A DNA stretch of 64,000 bases from CAVOKN01 sp963696505 (GTDB taxonomy: Bacteria; Pseudomonadota; Gammaproteobacteria; Burkholderiales; Rhodocyclaceae), in contig CAVOKN010000010.1 in NCBI GenBank assembly GCA_963696505.1, positions 1-64,000 of the forward strand. Direction: 5' to 3'. Of the stretch, positions 10,320 through 18,016 are shown piece by piece. Position 1 is the first letter of the stretch. Every line of letters begins with the position of its first letter. The notes beneath the pieces are model-generated. The model saw nothing but the letters and a program-made list of their open reading frames with translations. It had not been told where the DNA came from and did no database searches. Position numbers and translations under genes: made by a program.

Positions 10320-11165
10320 ATGCGTTTCGATCACGGAAGGGAAAGCGACAACGTCGAAGACCGACGCGGCCAAAGAATGGGAGTCGGCGCGGGCGGTATA
10401 AGCGTGGGCACCATCGTCCTGGCCCTGGTGGCCTGGTATTTCGGCATCGATCCGAGCATCGTGCTGGAGCAGGCCAGTGCGCCCACCAGTTCGCAGATCC
10501 AGGAGGCGCCCGCCCAACGTGCGCCAGCGGACGACGAGATGGCGCGCTTCGTCTCCATGGTGTTGGCCGACACCGAAGACACCTGGAAAGAGATCTTCGC
10601 CCGCGCCGGCAAGCGCTACGAAGAACCCAAGCTGGTTCTCTTCTCAGGCGCGACGCCCTCCGCCTGCGGCCTGGGACAGGCGGCGATGGGTCCGTTCTAC
10701 TGTCCGGCCGACCGCAAGGTCTATATCGATCTCGCGTTCTACGACGACCTGCGGCAGCGTTTTCGCGCGCCGGGCGACTTCGCCCAGGCCTATGTCATCG
10801 CTCACGAGGTCGGGCACCACGTCCAGAACCTGCTCGGCATCTCGGAACAGGTGCATGCGACGCAGCAGCGCGTCGGCAAGGCGCAGGCGAACCAGCTTTC
10901 GGTACGCCTGGAACTCCAGGCCGACTGCTTCGCCGGCCTGTGGGCACACAACGCCAATCGCGCGCGCCAGGTGCTGGAGCAGGGCGACGTCGAGGAGGGG
11001 CTGAACGCCGCCTCCGCCATCGGCGACGACCGCCTTCAGAAACAGTCCGGCGGCCGCGTCTCCCCCGACTCCTTCACCCACGGCACCTCCGCGCAGCGCG
11101 TGCAGTGGTTCAAGCGAGGGCTACAAGCCACAAGCGTGAAGGAATGCGATACGTTCGCGGGGTGA
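10320..11165 (+). CDS. ypfJ: neutral zinc metallopeptidase of the YpfJ family
   Basis: This 281-residue protein starts with the family N-terminus MRFDHGRESDNVEDRRG, a strong reason to place the start at ATG 10320. One membrane helix follows (about residues 27-45, GGISVGTIVLALVAWYFG), then a zinc-peptidase domain with H162EVGHH, a canonical HExxH motif, and a downstream E in LELQADCFAG. It is likely membrane-anchored with the domain outside the cytoplasm. The IS607-type element ends only a few bases upstream, so the native promoter has probably been displaced and expression may now depend on element sequence. Confidence 0.9.
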   Translation: MRFDHGRESDNVEDRRGQRMGVGAGGISVGTIVLALVAWYFGIDPSIVLEQASAPTSSQIQEAPAQRAPADDEMARFVSMVLADTEDTWKEIFARAGKRYEEPKLVLFSGATPSACGLGQAAMGPFYCPADRKVYIDLAFYDDLRQRFRAPGDFAQAYVIAHEVGHHVQNLLGISEQVHATQQRVGKAQANQLSVRLELQADCFAGLWAHNANRARQVLEQGDVEEGLNAASAIGDDRLQKQSGGRVSPDSFTHGTSAQRVQWFKRGLQATSVKECDTFAG

Positions 11166-11300
11166 TCCGGAACCAGGATCTAGGATCTAGGAGTTGGGGT
11201 CGAGCAATAGTTTCCCGACGGCTTTGCCGCCGGCAGGATTTCACTCGATCCTCGATCCTCGATCCTCGATCCTCGATCCTCGATCCTCGATCCTCGATCA
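11166..11300. repeat. heptanucleotide tandem repeat, left block (CTCGATC x8)
   Basis: Eight uninterrupted copies of the 7-mer CTCGATC occupy 11244-11299, ending at the boundary of the first IS1595-type copy. Just downstream of ypfJ, at about 11175-11193, a related heptad (AGGATCT, two and a half copies) appears in the opposite orientation, so the two could pair as a stem. The remaining bases hold no gene that I can support. Confidence 0.9.
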
Positions 11301-12379
11301 ATGCTTATCCGGTTAGTTCCCAACGGGAGGCTTCGGGCGGCGCCCCGTGTTGTAGAACGCGTCGTAGGTCGTCGGCTGCGTCGCGGCTCCGATCCCGAGC
11401 AGGCTCTGGAAGGCAGTGAAGGGGAAGAACCGCCGGTTGAAGCGGAACGTGAATTCGTTCAGGTATGCCTGAAGGTGCTGCGGCGAGACGCCGTGGTGAA
11501 CGCCATTCAGCCAGCTTTTCAGGTTGCCGAAGACGAGGTGGATGAGCGGCAAGTGCTTCTCTGTGATGTCGGCGTCGCCGCGTTGCGCAACCTGGGTGAG
11601 TCGGTAGCCTTGCAGCGCGAGGGGGTCGTAGCCCGACCAATCGTCGGTCGTGATGTGCGTACCTGGCTGCACCGAGTCAAGCACGAAGCCCTCCAGCGAT
11701 TTCGCCGAGCGGTCAGGAGCGACGTGCAGGCGCAGGCGCCCGGCGTAGAGGCCACCCCGACGCGGCAATGCCTTGCTGGGATCCCTTTGCCTGTCGTTCA
11801 CTTTGCGCTTGCGCGCTTCGATCGCGCCTAAGACCAGCGTCTTGTGGTGCCGTCCGCGCCCTTCGCCGCGCGTGCGGCCCCCGACCCACGTCTCGTCGAC
11901 CTCGACCGGGAAGCCACCTCCGATGCGGTCACGATCAGGGCGCACCATTGCCACACGCAGCTTGTGCAGAATCTGGAAGGCCGTCTCATGACGTTTCAGG
12001 CCGAGTTGCCGCTGGAATTGCACTGCGCTCATGCCCGGCGTTTGACTCGACACGAGGTACGCGGCCCAAAACCAGATCGAGATCGGCATGTGCGTCCGCT
12101 GCATGACTGTGTCGGCCGTCAGCGACGTGTCACGCTTGCAGCTGCGACATCGAAGCACAACGGAAGAACGGTTCGGGAAGCGGCTCGGCTCGTCATGTAA
12201 ACCGCAGTACTGGCAGACGAAGCCGCCAGGCCACCGGACCTTTTCCAGGTGCGCCGCACAAGCCGCATCATCCGGGAAGAGCCGCATGAAGTCCGGGAGT
12301 GACGTCGGGAACGGGAGTCTGGCGACCACAGTGCAAAAATGATCGCAGCTTCACGTTTGGGAAGCAACCGGATAAGCAT
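11301..12379 (-). mobile_element. IS1595-type insertion sequence, copy A (1079 bp)
   Basis: The element is bounded by imperfect terminal inverted repeats whose outer 14 bases, ATGCTTATCCGGTT, are identical at both ends and then diverge. It contains one transposase gene on the minus strand. The left flank is the heptad array; the right flank is a 10-base spacer, TCCTCGATCA, that is identical to the 10 bases before the element. A target duplication cannot be resolved because the target itself is repetitive. Confidence 0.9.
11313..12329 (-). CDS. IS1595-family transposase (ISXO2-like), copy A
   Basis: This 338-residue transposase has an N-terminal zinc ribbon with two CxxC pairs (VCQYCGLH and LRCRSCKRD), then a DDE-type catalytic domain. 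Visible acidic residues are in VEVDETWVGG and ITTDDWSGYD, and the third position falls in VFGNLKSWLNGVHHGV, which fits the DDN/E arrangement of the family. The C-terminal LNEFTFRFNRR is also characteristic. It is full length with no frameshift, so it is probably active. It differs from copy B at only a few residues (for example H/Y in KR(H/Y)ETAFQ and S/T in NLK(S/T)WL). Confidence 0.92.
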   Translation of the reverse strand: MVARLPFPTSLPDFMRLFPDDAACAAHLEKVRWPGGFVCQYCGLHDEPSRFPNRSSVVLRCRSCKRDTSLTADTVMQRTHMPISIWFWAAYLVSSQTPGMSAVQFQRQLGLKRHETAFQILHKLRVAMVRPDRDRIGGGFPVEVDETWVGGRTRGEGRGRHHKTLVLGAIEARKRKVNDRQRDPSKALPRRGGLYAGRLRLHVAPDRSAKSLEGFVLDSVQPGTHITTDDWSGYDPLALQGYRLTQVAQRGDADITEKHLPLIHLVFGNLKSWLNGVHHGVSPQHLQAYLNEFTFRFNRRFFPFTAFQSLLGIGAATQPTTYDAFYNTGRRPKPPVGN

Positions 12380-12389
12380 TCCTCGATCA

Positions 12390-13468
12390 ATGCTTATCCG
12401 GTTAGTTCCCAACGGGAGGCTTCGGGCGGCGCCCCGTGTTGTAGAACGCGTCGTAGGTCGTCGGCTGCGTCGCGGCTCCGATCCCGAGCAGGCTCTGGAA
12501 GGCAGTGAAGGGGAAGAACCGCCGGTTGAAGCGGAACGTGAATTCGTTCAGGTATGCCTGAAGGTGCTGCGGCGAGACGCCGTGGTGAACGCCATTCAGC
12601 CAGGTTTTCAGGTTGCCGAAGACGAGGTGGATGAGCGGCAAGTGCTTCTCTGTGATGTCGGCGTCGCCGCGTTGCGCAGCCTGGGTGAGTCGGTAGCCTT
12701 GCAGCGCGAGGGGGTCGTAGCCCGACCAATCGTCGGTCGTGATGTGCGTACCTGGCTGCACCGAGTCAAGCACGAAGCCCTCAAGCGATTTCGCCGAGCG
12801 GTCAGGAGCGACGTGCAGGCGCAGGCGCCCGGCGTAGAGGCCACCCCGAAGCGGCAATGCCTTGCTGGGATCCCTTTGCCTGTCGTTCACTTTGCGCTTG
12901 CGCGCTTCGATCGCGCCTAAGACCAGCGTCTTGTGGTGCCGTCCGCGCCCTTCGCCGCGCGTGCGGCCCCCGACCCACGTCTCGTCGACCTCGACCGGGA
13001 AGCCACCTCCGATGCGGTCACGATCAGGGCGCACCATTGCCACACGCAGCTTGTGCAGAATCTGGAAGGCCGTCTCATAACGTTTCAGGCCGAGTTGCCG
13101 CTGGAATTGCACTGCGCTCATGCCCGGCGTTTGACTCGACACGAGGTACGCGGCCCAAAACCAGATCGAGATCGGCATGTGCGTCCGCTGCATGACTGTG
13201 TCGGCCGTAAGCGACGTGTCACGCTTGCAGCTGCGACATCGAAGCACAACGGAAGAACGGTTCGGGAAGCGGCTCGGCTCGTCATGTAAACCGCAGTACT
13301 GGCAGACGAAGCCGCCAGGCCACCGGACCTTTTCCAGGTGCGCCGCACAAGCCGCATCATCCGGGAAGAGCCGCATGAAGTCCGGGAGTGACGTCGGGAA
13401 CGGGAGTCTGGCGACCACAGTGCAAAAATGATCGCAGCTTCACGTTGGGGAAGCAACCGGATAAGCAT
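12390..13468 (-). mobile_element. IS1595-type insertion sequence, copy B (1079 bp)
   Basis: This is the second element in the same orientation, with the same length and terminal repeats as copy A, beginning 10 bases after copy A ends. By eye the two copies differ at about seven positions (for example 11516/12605, 11589/12678 and the T/G near 13446). The copies are therefore not an assembly echo of one read, and the pair behaves like a tandem duplication with a 1089-base period. The right flank returns to the heptad repeat. Confidence 0.9.
12402..13418 (-). CDS. IS1595-family transposase (ISXO2-like), copy B
   Basis: A full-length 338-residue transposase, almost identical to copy A, with the same zinc ribbon and DDN/E-type catalytic residues (VEVDETWVGG, ITTDDWSGYD). 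Substitutions against copy A include Y for H in KRYETAFQ, L for R in ALPLRGG, A for V in LTQAAQRG and T for S in GNLKTWL. All are compatible with activity. The gene reads towards copy A across the short spacer. Confidence 0.92.
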   Translation of the reverse strand: MVARLPFPTSLPDFMRLFPDDAACAAHLEKVRWPGGFVCQYCGLHDEPSRFPNRSSVVLRCRSCKRDTSLTADTVMQRTHMPISIWFWAAYLVSSQTPGMSAVQFQRQLGLKRYETAFQILHKLRVAMVRPDRDRIGGGFPVEVDETWVGGRTRGEGRGRHHKTLVLGAIEARKRKVNDRQRDPSKALPLRGGLYAGRLRLHVAPDRSAKSLEGFVLDSVQPGTHITTDDWSGYDPLALQGYRLTQAAQRGDADITEKHLPLIHLVFGNLKTWLNGVHHGVSPQHLQAYLNEFTFRFNRRFFPFTAFQSLLGIGAATQPTTYDAFYNTGRRPKPPVGN

Positions 13469-13519
13469 GCTCGATCCTCGATCCTCGATCCTCGATCCTC
13501 AATCCTCAATCCTCAATCC
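13469..13519. repeat. heptanucleotide tandem repeat, right block
   Basis: Four copies of CTCGATC (13470-13497) are followed by three copies of the variant CTCAATC (13498-13518). The array runs into the end of the neighbouring cytochrome gene: its TGA stop is formed by the repeat sequence. Together with the left block this shows that the two insertion sequences landed inside one longer heptad array. Confidence 0.9.
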
Positions 13520-14499
13520 TGCCGCACCGCATTGATCTCCGCCCCCGGGCTGTCCAGGCCGAGGATGTAGCCGAAGGAGACGTGATGCTGGCGCGCGGCG
13601 GCGTGCTCGTCGTGGATCGCGAATCCGATGCTGTACTGCCGCCCGGGTATCAGGGCGTGCTTTCCGGGGGCCGTGGCTGCCAGCTTGCGCTTGAAGGTGA
13701 CGGTCCATAGTCCGTCCTTGAGGCTGCCTTCGGCCAATCCGGGGGCGTCCTTCATGTGCCGTGCTTCCAGTACGTAACCCTCGCGCGGGGCCGCACCGCT
13801 GCGGTACTGCAGCAGTTCCAGGTACTTGCCCTGTTGCAGCAGTTCCGCGATGGCGGCCTCGGCCTTGACCTTGTTGAGGCCGCCGCGGGGCCGGTTCTTG
13901 AAGTCGATCTCGGCGCACGCTTCCTTGAGGTACTTGCTCGGCCCGTCGATCCCCAGATCCTTCGCCAGCTTCTGGCGTCGCGCCGCCTCTGGACTGGCGT
14001 CGGGCATACCCTGGACGTCGTCGTGGCAGGCGGACCAGCAGCCGCCCAGGCCGGCGTATTCGACCTTGCCGTCGTCGATCATCACCGCCACCTTGGCGCG
14101 ATTGCGTGGATCGGGTTTGGCCGCCGAATCGGCCGCACCCGGTTTCCACTGGAAGCGCAGGTAAAGGTTGGCGCCGTCGTGGGCCGCCTGCACCATCACC
14201 GGAATCCCGGGCGCCGTGCCTTTCGGCGGATTGGGCTCCGCCTTCTCGCCGGAGACAATCTTTCGCCCCATTTCGTTGCCTTCGCCCTCGTGGCAGCTGA
14301 CGCAGCTCTCGCCTTTCCGGATGCCCGTGGCGCCGCTGTGGTCGGCCGTATTGAGCACCCACTCGAGGGAGGCCACTCCGGGGTAAAACACGATAACCCT
14401 TCGCGCCGGCACCTTGCCCCAGTCCGGAACGCCGGCCGCCGCCGGCGTCGCCGCGAGCAGTGCGCAGATAGCCGCAGCGCCGATTGCGAAATGCCTCAT
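13513..14499 (-). CDS. periplasmic c-type cytochrome with ethylbenzene-dehydrogenase-type haem domain
   Basis: This 328-residue exported protein has a signal peptide ending near ATPAAAG (residues 17-23), one c-haem site CVSCH at residues 66-70, and a CWSACH sequence further on that could be a CxxxCH site. The rest resembles the EB_dh haem-binding domain found in gamma subunits of DMSO-reductase-type enzymes (ethylbenzene and nitrate dehydrogenases). Such proteins shuttle electrons in the periplasm. The ATG at 14499 has a good GGAGGGAATC site. No molybdenum subunit lies nearby, so the partner is unknown. The gene is divergent from 14607, and its last codons merge into the heptad repeat. Confidence 0.82.
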   Translation of the reverse strand: MRHFAIGAAAICALLAATPAAAGVPDWGKVPARRVIVFYPGVASLEWVLNTADHSGATGIRKGESCVSCHEGEGNEMGRKIVSGEKAEPNPPKGTAPGIPVMVQAAHDGANLYLRFQWKPGAADSAAKPDPRNRAKVAVMIDDGKVEYAGLGGCWSACHDDVQGMPDASPEAARRQKLAKDLGIDGPSKYLKEACAEIDFKNRPRGGLNKVKAEAAIAELLQQGKYLELLQYRSGAAPREGYVLEARHMKDAPGLAEGSLKDGLWTVTFKRKLAATAPGKHALIPGRQYSIGFAIHDEHAAARQHHVSFGYILGLDSPGAEINAVRQD

Positions 14500-14606
14500 G
14501 ATTCCCTCCGCGATGGACCGATCCGGGGCAGTAGTCTGCTGATGCGCGCCGGGCATACTTTGACGCAGCGCAATATCCTTGCGGCACCGGCCGCCGGAGT
14601 CCGAGA

Positions 14607-15944
14607 ATGAGCGATCCCCCCCGACGCCGCATCCTGATCCTGGGGGCCGCCGGCCGTGACTTCCACAATTTCAACCTGGCCTATCGCAATGATCCGGCGA
14701 CCGAGGTGGTGGCCTTCACCGCCGCCCAGATCAGCGGCATCGCCGGGCGCCACTACCCGCCGGCACTGGCCGGGCCGCTCTACCCCAAGGGCATAGAGAT
14801 TGCCGACGAGGCACTGCTGGAACGTCTGATCCGGGAGCACGGCGTGGACCAGGCGGTGTTCGCCTACAGCGACGTCCCCCACGCCCATGTCATGCACCTG
14901 GCCTCCCGCGTCCTGGCGGCGGGAGCGGACTTCCTGCTCCTCGGCCCCAAGCGCACCATGTTCGACGCCGGCCTGCCGGTGATCGCCGTTTCCGCCGTGC
15001 GCACCGGCTGCGGCAAATCGCAGACCGCACGCTATCTGTCGCGGCTGTTGCGTGCGCGCGGCCTGCGGGTGGCGGTGATGCGCCATCCGATGCCCTACGG
15101 CGAACTCGCCAGCGAGGCGGTGCAGCGCTTCGTCGAGCGCGCGGACCTCGACCGCGCCCACTGCACGATCGAAGAGCGGGAAGAGTACGAGCCGCACCTC
15201 GACACCGGCAACATCGTCTTCGCCGGCGTCGATTACCAGCGCATCGCCGCCGCCGCCCGCGCCGATGCGGATGTGATCCTGTGGGACGGCGGCAACAACG
15301 ACTTTCCCTTCCTGCGTCCGGACCTGCACATCGTTCTCGTCGATCCGCTGCGCCCCGGCCACGAGACGAGCCACCACCCGGGTGAGGCGGTGCTGCGCAT
15401 GGCCGACGTGGTGGTGATCGCCAAGTGCGACGCCGCGTCGAAGGAAGCCGTGCAGCGCGTGGGCGAAGCAGCGCGGCGCATCAACCCGCGGGCGGTCCAG
15501 GTGCGGGCGGCGTCGCCAATCCAGCTCGACGGCGAGGAGCGGCTGCGCGGCAAGCGCGTTCTGGTGGTGGAGGACGGTCCCACCACCACCCACGGCGGCA
15601 TGGCCTACGGCGCCGGCTACGTGGCAGCCCGCCGCGCCGGTGCGCAGCCGGTGGACCCCCGCCCATGGGCCGCACCGGCGATCGCCCAGGTCTTTGCCGA
15701 GAACCCGCACCTCGGTCCGGTGCTGCCGGCGATGGGCTACAACGCCGCCCAGCTCGAAGCGCTGCGCGCCACGATCGCCGCCGTGCCCGCGGATGCGGTG
15801 GTGGCCGCCACCCCCATCGACCTCGCCGCCCTCATCCCCATCGAAAAACCGGTGCTGCGGGCGCGCTACGAATATGCCGAGGTCGAGGAGCCGGGCCTGG
15901 CGGGCGAGTTGGAGCGGTTCCTGAAGCGCATCAAGCTGGCGTAG
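14607..15944 (+). CDS. cyclic 2,3-diphosphoglycerate synthetase-like P-loop protein
   Basis: This 445-residue protein has an N-terminal nucleotide-binding-like region (RILILGAAGRDFHNFN) and a P-loop at about residues 130-140 (VRTGCGKSQTARYLSRLL). Acidic segments WDGGNNDFPF and a VVIAKCDAA motif follow, as in G3E-like or SIMIBI-type NTPases. It matches the family of archaeal cyclic 2,3-diphosphoglycerate synthetase, whose bacterial members have no settled function. No membrane segment is seen. It is divergent from the cytochrome gene and separated from the GNAT gene by a short convergent gap. The reaction in this organism should be regarded as unknown. Confidence 0.72.
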   Translation: MSDPPRRRILILGAAGRDFHNFNLAYRNDPATEVVAFTAAQISGIAGRHYPPALAGPLYPKGIEIADEALLERLIREHGVDQAVFAYSDVPHAHVMHLASRVLAAGADFLLLGPKRTMFDAGLPVIAVSAVRTGCGKSQTARYLSRLLRARGLRVAVMRHPMPYGELASEAVQRFVERADLDRAHCTIEEREEYEPHLDTGNIVFAGVDYQRIAAAARADADVILWDGGNNDFPFLRPDLHIVLVDPLRPGHETSHHPGEAVLRMADVVVIAKCDAASKEAVQRVGEAARRINPRAVQVRAASPIQLDGEERLRGKRVLVVEDGPTTTHGGMAYGAGYVAARRAGAQPVDPRPWAAPAIAQVFAENPHLGPVLPAMGYNAAQLEALRATIAAVPADAVVAATPIDLAALIPIEKPVLRARYEYAEVEEPGLAGELERFLKRIKLA

Positions 15945-16010
15945 GCTGGATCGAGGAACGAAACCCGGCATTCGGAGACCGCCGCGACGGGCTGGGTTTG
16001 GCAACCCGGC

Positions 16011-16538
16011 CTACAGCCCCCGCACTACGTGCAGCGTGTCGCCGCCATCGGGATCGCGGCGGACGGAGAAGCCGAGCTGCCGGGCGAACTTGAGCATCTT
16101 GTGGTTGTGGGCGAGGACATAACCTTCCATGGTGTGAAATCCCCGCTCGCGCGCGGCGTCCATCAGCGACAACATCAGCAGGCCGGCGACGCCCGAGCCT
16201 TGCCAGGCGTCGTCCACCACCACCGCGAATTCGCAGGCATCGCCGGCCGCGCCCGCGGCATAGCGCGCCACGCCGATCTCCACCAGGCTGTCGCCGCGCT
16301 CGACGACGGCGACCAAAGCCATGTGCCGGTCGTAATCGATCTGGGTGAAATAGCGCAGCTTGGTTGGCGACAGCTCGCGCAGCTCCGACATGAAGCGGTT
16401 GTAGCGCGAATCCTGCGACAGGTGGCGGACGAAGTCCTGCTCCATCCCCGCGTCTTCGGCGCGGATGGGCCGGATCGTGACCGGTGTACCGTCGAACAGC
16501 ACGCGGCGGCGCGCGAGATGGGAGGGATAGTCAGCCAC
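16011..16538 (-). CDS. GNAT-family N-acetyltransferase
   Basis: This 175-residue GNAT acetyltransferase uses acetyl-CoA to modify an amine or a protein lysine. The CoA-binding motif reads VVVDDAWQGSGVAGLLMLSL, with the expected Q/R-x-x-G-x-A/G pattern slightly altered to QGSGVAG. The segment IRPIRAEDAGMEQDFVRHLS resembles the acetyltransferase domain of protein acetyltransferase Pat/YfiQ, so a protein substrate is possible. The start is set at GTG 16538 (VADYPSHLARR); an upstream in-frame start would add 25 poorly conserved residues. It is convergent with the preceding gene. Confidence 0.8.
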   Translation of the reverse strand: MADYPSHLARRRVLFDGTPVTIRPIRAEDAGMEQDFVRHLSQDSRYNRFMSELRELSPTKLRYFTQIDYDRHMALVAVVERGDSLVEIGVARYAAGAAGDACEFAVVVDDAWQGSGVAGLLMLSLMDAARERGFHTMEGYVLAHNHKMLKFARQLGFSVRRDPDGGDTLHVVRGL

Positions 16539-16664
16539 GGTCGGACGGCGAGGCGAAGGCGTGCGGAATGATACGCGCCGGGATTGCCCTAAATCATTGG
16601 CGCGGCCGCCCAAGTGTGATGTAGTTCACGCCGGTAACATTGGCCACATCGATTGGAGACACCC

Positions 16665-16928
16665 ATGCTCACGCTACAGGACTGCATCGAACTGTCCGAA
16701 CTCACTGAGGACGAGATCCTCGCCATCGCCGAGCACGAGCACATCCCCGAAATGGCCGCGGTGGAGATGGGCAACTACCTGGTGCACACGGCGCAAGGCG
16801 AGCGCCGCATCAAGCGCATGATCCTGGACGACATCCAGCACGCCCGCGACCACGGCAACCTGCGCCACGCGGCCACGCTCAAGCTCGCCCTGCGCCACTT
16901 CGTTTCGACCCACCCCAAGACGCATTGA
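16665..16928 (+). CDS. conserved hypothetical small protein, 87 aa
   Basis: A small, mostly helical, acidic protein beginning MLTLQDCIELSELTEDEI. It has several histidines (AEHEHIPEM, ARDHGNLRHA, ALRHF) that could bind metal, and no membrane segment. Proteins like it are common in betaproteobacterial genomes, but I know no function for them. GGAGA lies about ten bases before ATG 16665, which is why this start is preferred over the TTG at 16653. It is single, downstream of the divergent GNAT gene. Confidence 0.65.
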   Translation: MLTLQDCIELSELTEDEILAIAEHEHIPEMAAVEMGNYLVHTAQGERRIKRMILDDIQHARDHGNLRHAATLKLALRHFVSTHPKTH

Positions 16929-17015
16929 GCGCCGGGGGCCTGGCGCCACCCGCCCCCGTCGGGCGGCGTCGGGTTATGCTTGCGGCCCGCACGATCGTCC
17001 TCCGCGGCCGCAAGC

Positions 17016-17699
17016 ATGACCGTCACCCGCAACGACCTCGAAGCCAATTCCCTGAGGCCCGCATTGGCTGGCTCGCCACTGGCCGGCGAACTCCTGTCGG
17101 ACGAGGCACTCGAAGCCTCGCTGCAGCAGGCCCTGGAGCGGCGCCCGCCGGGCCCTGACTTCTGGCTGTTCGGCTACGGCTCGCTGGTTTGGAACCCCTT
17201 CGTACGCTTCCTGGAGCGGCGGCCGGGAACGGTGCGCGGGTACCACCGCAGCTTCTGCCTGTGGTCGCGCATCAACCGCGGCACACCGGAGCAGCCGGGG
17301 CTCGCCCTCGGCCTTGAGCCGGGCGGGGCCTGCCGCGGCTCGCTGTTCCGCATCGACGCCGCCATCGCCGAGCAGGAACTGCGCATCCTGTGGCGGCGCG
17401 AGATGCTGATGGGCTCGTACCATCCCCGCTGGGTACGCGCCCGCAGCCGCGGCGAGACCCTGAGCGCGCTGACCTTCGTCATCAACCGGGACGGCTCGAA
17501 CTATGCCGGCAAGCTGTCCGAGGACTGCATCGTCGACACCATGCTGCGCGCGGCCGGCCTCTACGGCAGCAGCGCGGAATACCTGCTGCGCACCGTCGAG
17601 GGCCTCGCCCACTGCGGCATCCGCGACGTGCGCCTGGAGCGGCTGCGCGACCTGGTGGCGGCGCGACTGACCGCCGCGCCGCCGCCCCCGTCCTGCTGA
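17016..17699 (+). CDS. chaC: gamma-glutamylcyclotransferase, ChaC type
   Basis: This 227-residue ChaC-family enzyme degrades glutathione to 5-oxoproline and Cys-Gly. The substrate-binding motif FGYGSLVWNP is present at about residues 50-59, and the catalytic glutamate is expected in the segment around WRREMLMGSYHPRW. The conserved LSEDCIVDTMLRAAG follows. It is probably cytosolic. Eleven bases separate it from the small monooxygenase gene, and that gene overlaps the alcohol dehydrogenase, so the three form an operon that may deal with thiol or aldehyde detoxification (inference from context). Confidence 0.88.
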   Translation: MTVTRNDLEANSLRPALAGSPLAGELLSDEALEASLQQALERRPPGPDFWLFGYGSLVWNPFVRFLERRPGTVRGYHRSFCLWSRINRGTPEQPGLALGLEPGGACRGSLFRIDAAIAEQELRILWRREMLMGSYHPRWVRARSRGETLSALTFVINRDGSNYAGKLSEDCIVDTMLRAAGLYGSSAEYLLRTVEGLAHCGIRDVRLERLRDLVAARLTAAPPPPSC

Positions 17700-17710
17700 G
17701 GAATCCACCG

Positions 17711-18016
17711 ATGCATACCACGCTGGTCCATGTGCTGGTCAAGCCCGAGCAGGTCGCCGACTTCATCGCCGCCACGCAGGCCAACCACGAGGCCTCGGTT
17801 CGGGAGCCGGACAACCGCCGCTTCGACGTGCTGCAATCGCCCGACGATCCAAACCGATTCCTGCTCTACGAGGCCTATGTCGATGCCGCGGCGGCGGCCG
17901 CACACAAGCAGACGCTGCACTATGCCGCCTGGCGCGACGCGGTGGCGCCGATGATGGCCCAGCCGCGCCGCGGCGAGCCCTGGGTGGGGCTTTTCCCGGC
18001 GGGCGACGAACCATGA
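17711..18016 (+). CDS. antibiotic-biosynthesis-monooxygenase-fold (ABM) protein
   Basis: A 101-residue protein of the dimeric ferredoxin-like ABM family, similar to YgiN and LsrG. Family landmarks are the N-terminal strand MHTTLVHVLVKPEQVADF, the LLYEAYVDAAAAAAH segment and the HYAAW motif. Members act as small quinol monooxygenases or isomerases, so the exact reaction is open. The stop overlaps the next start by four bases (ATGA at 18013-18016), a sign of coupled translation with the iron alcohol dehydrogenase. Confidence 0.8.
   Translation: MHTTLVHVLVKPEQVADFIAATQANHEASVREPDNRRFDVLQSPDDPNRFLLYEAYVDAAAAAAHKQTLHYAAWRDAVAPMMAQPRRGEPWVGLFPAGDEP

Noticed and set aside
11301..13468. Composite transposon formed by the two IS1595-type copies
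   Set aside because: Only 10 bases lie between them, so there is no passenger segment.
11244..13518. Heptad arrays as a CRISPR
   Set aside because: Units are seven bases with no spacers between them, and no cas genes are present.
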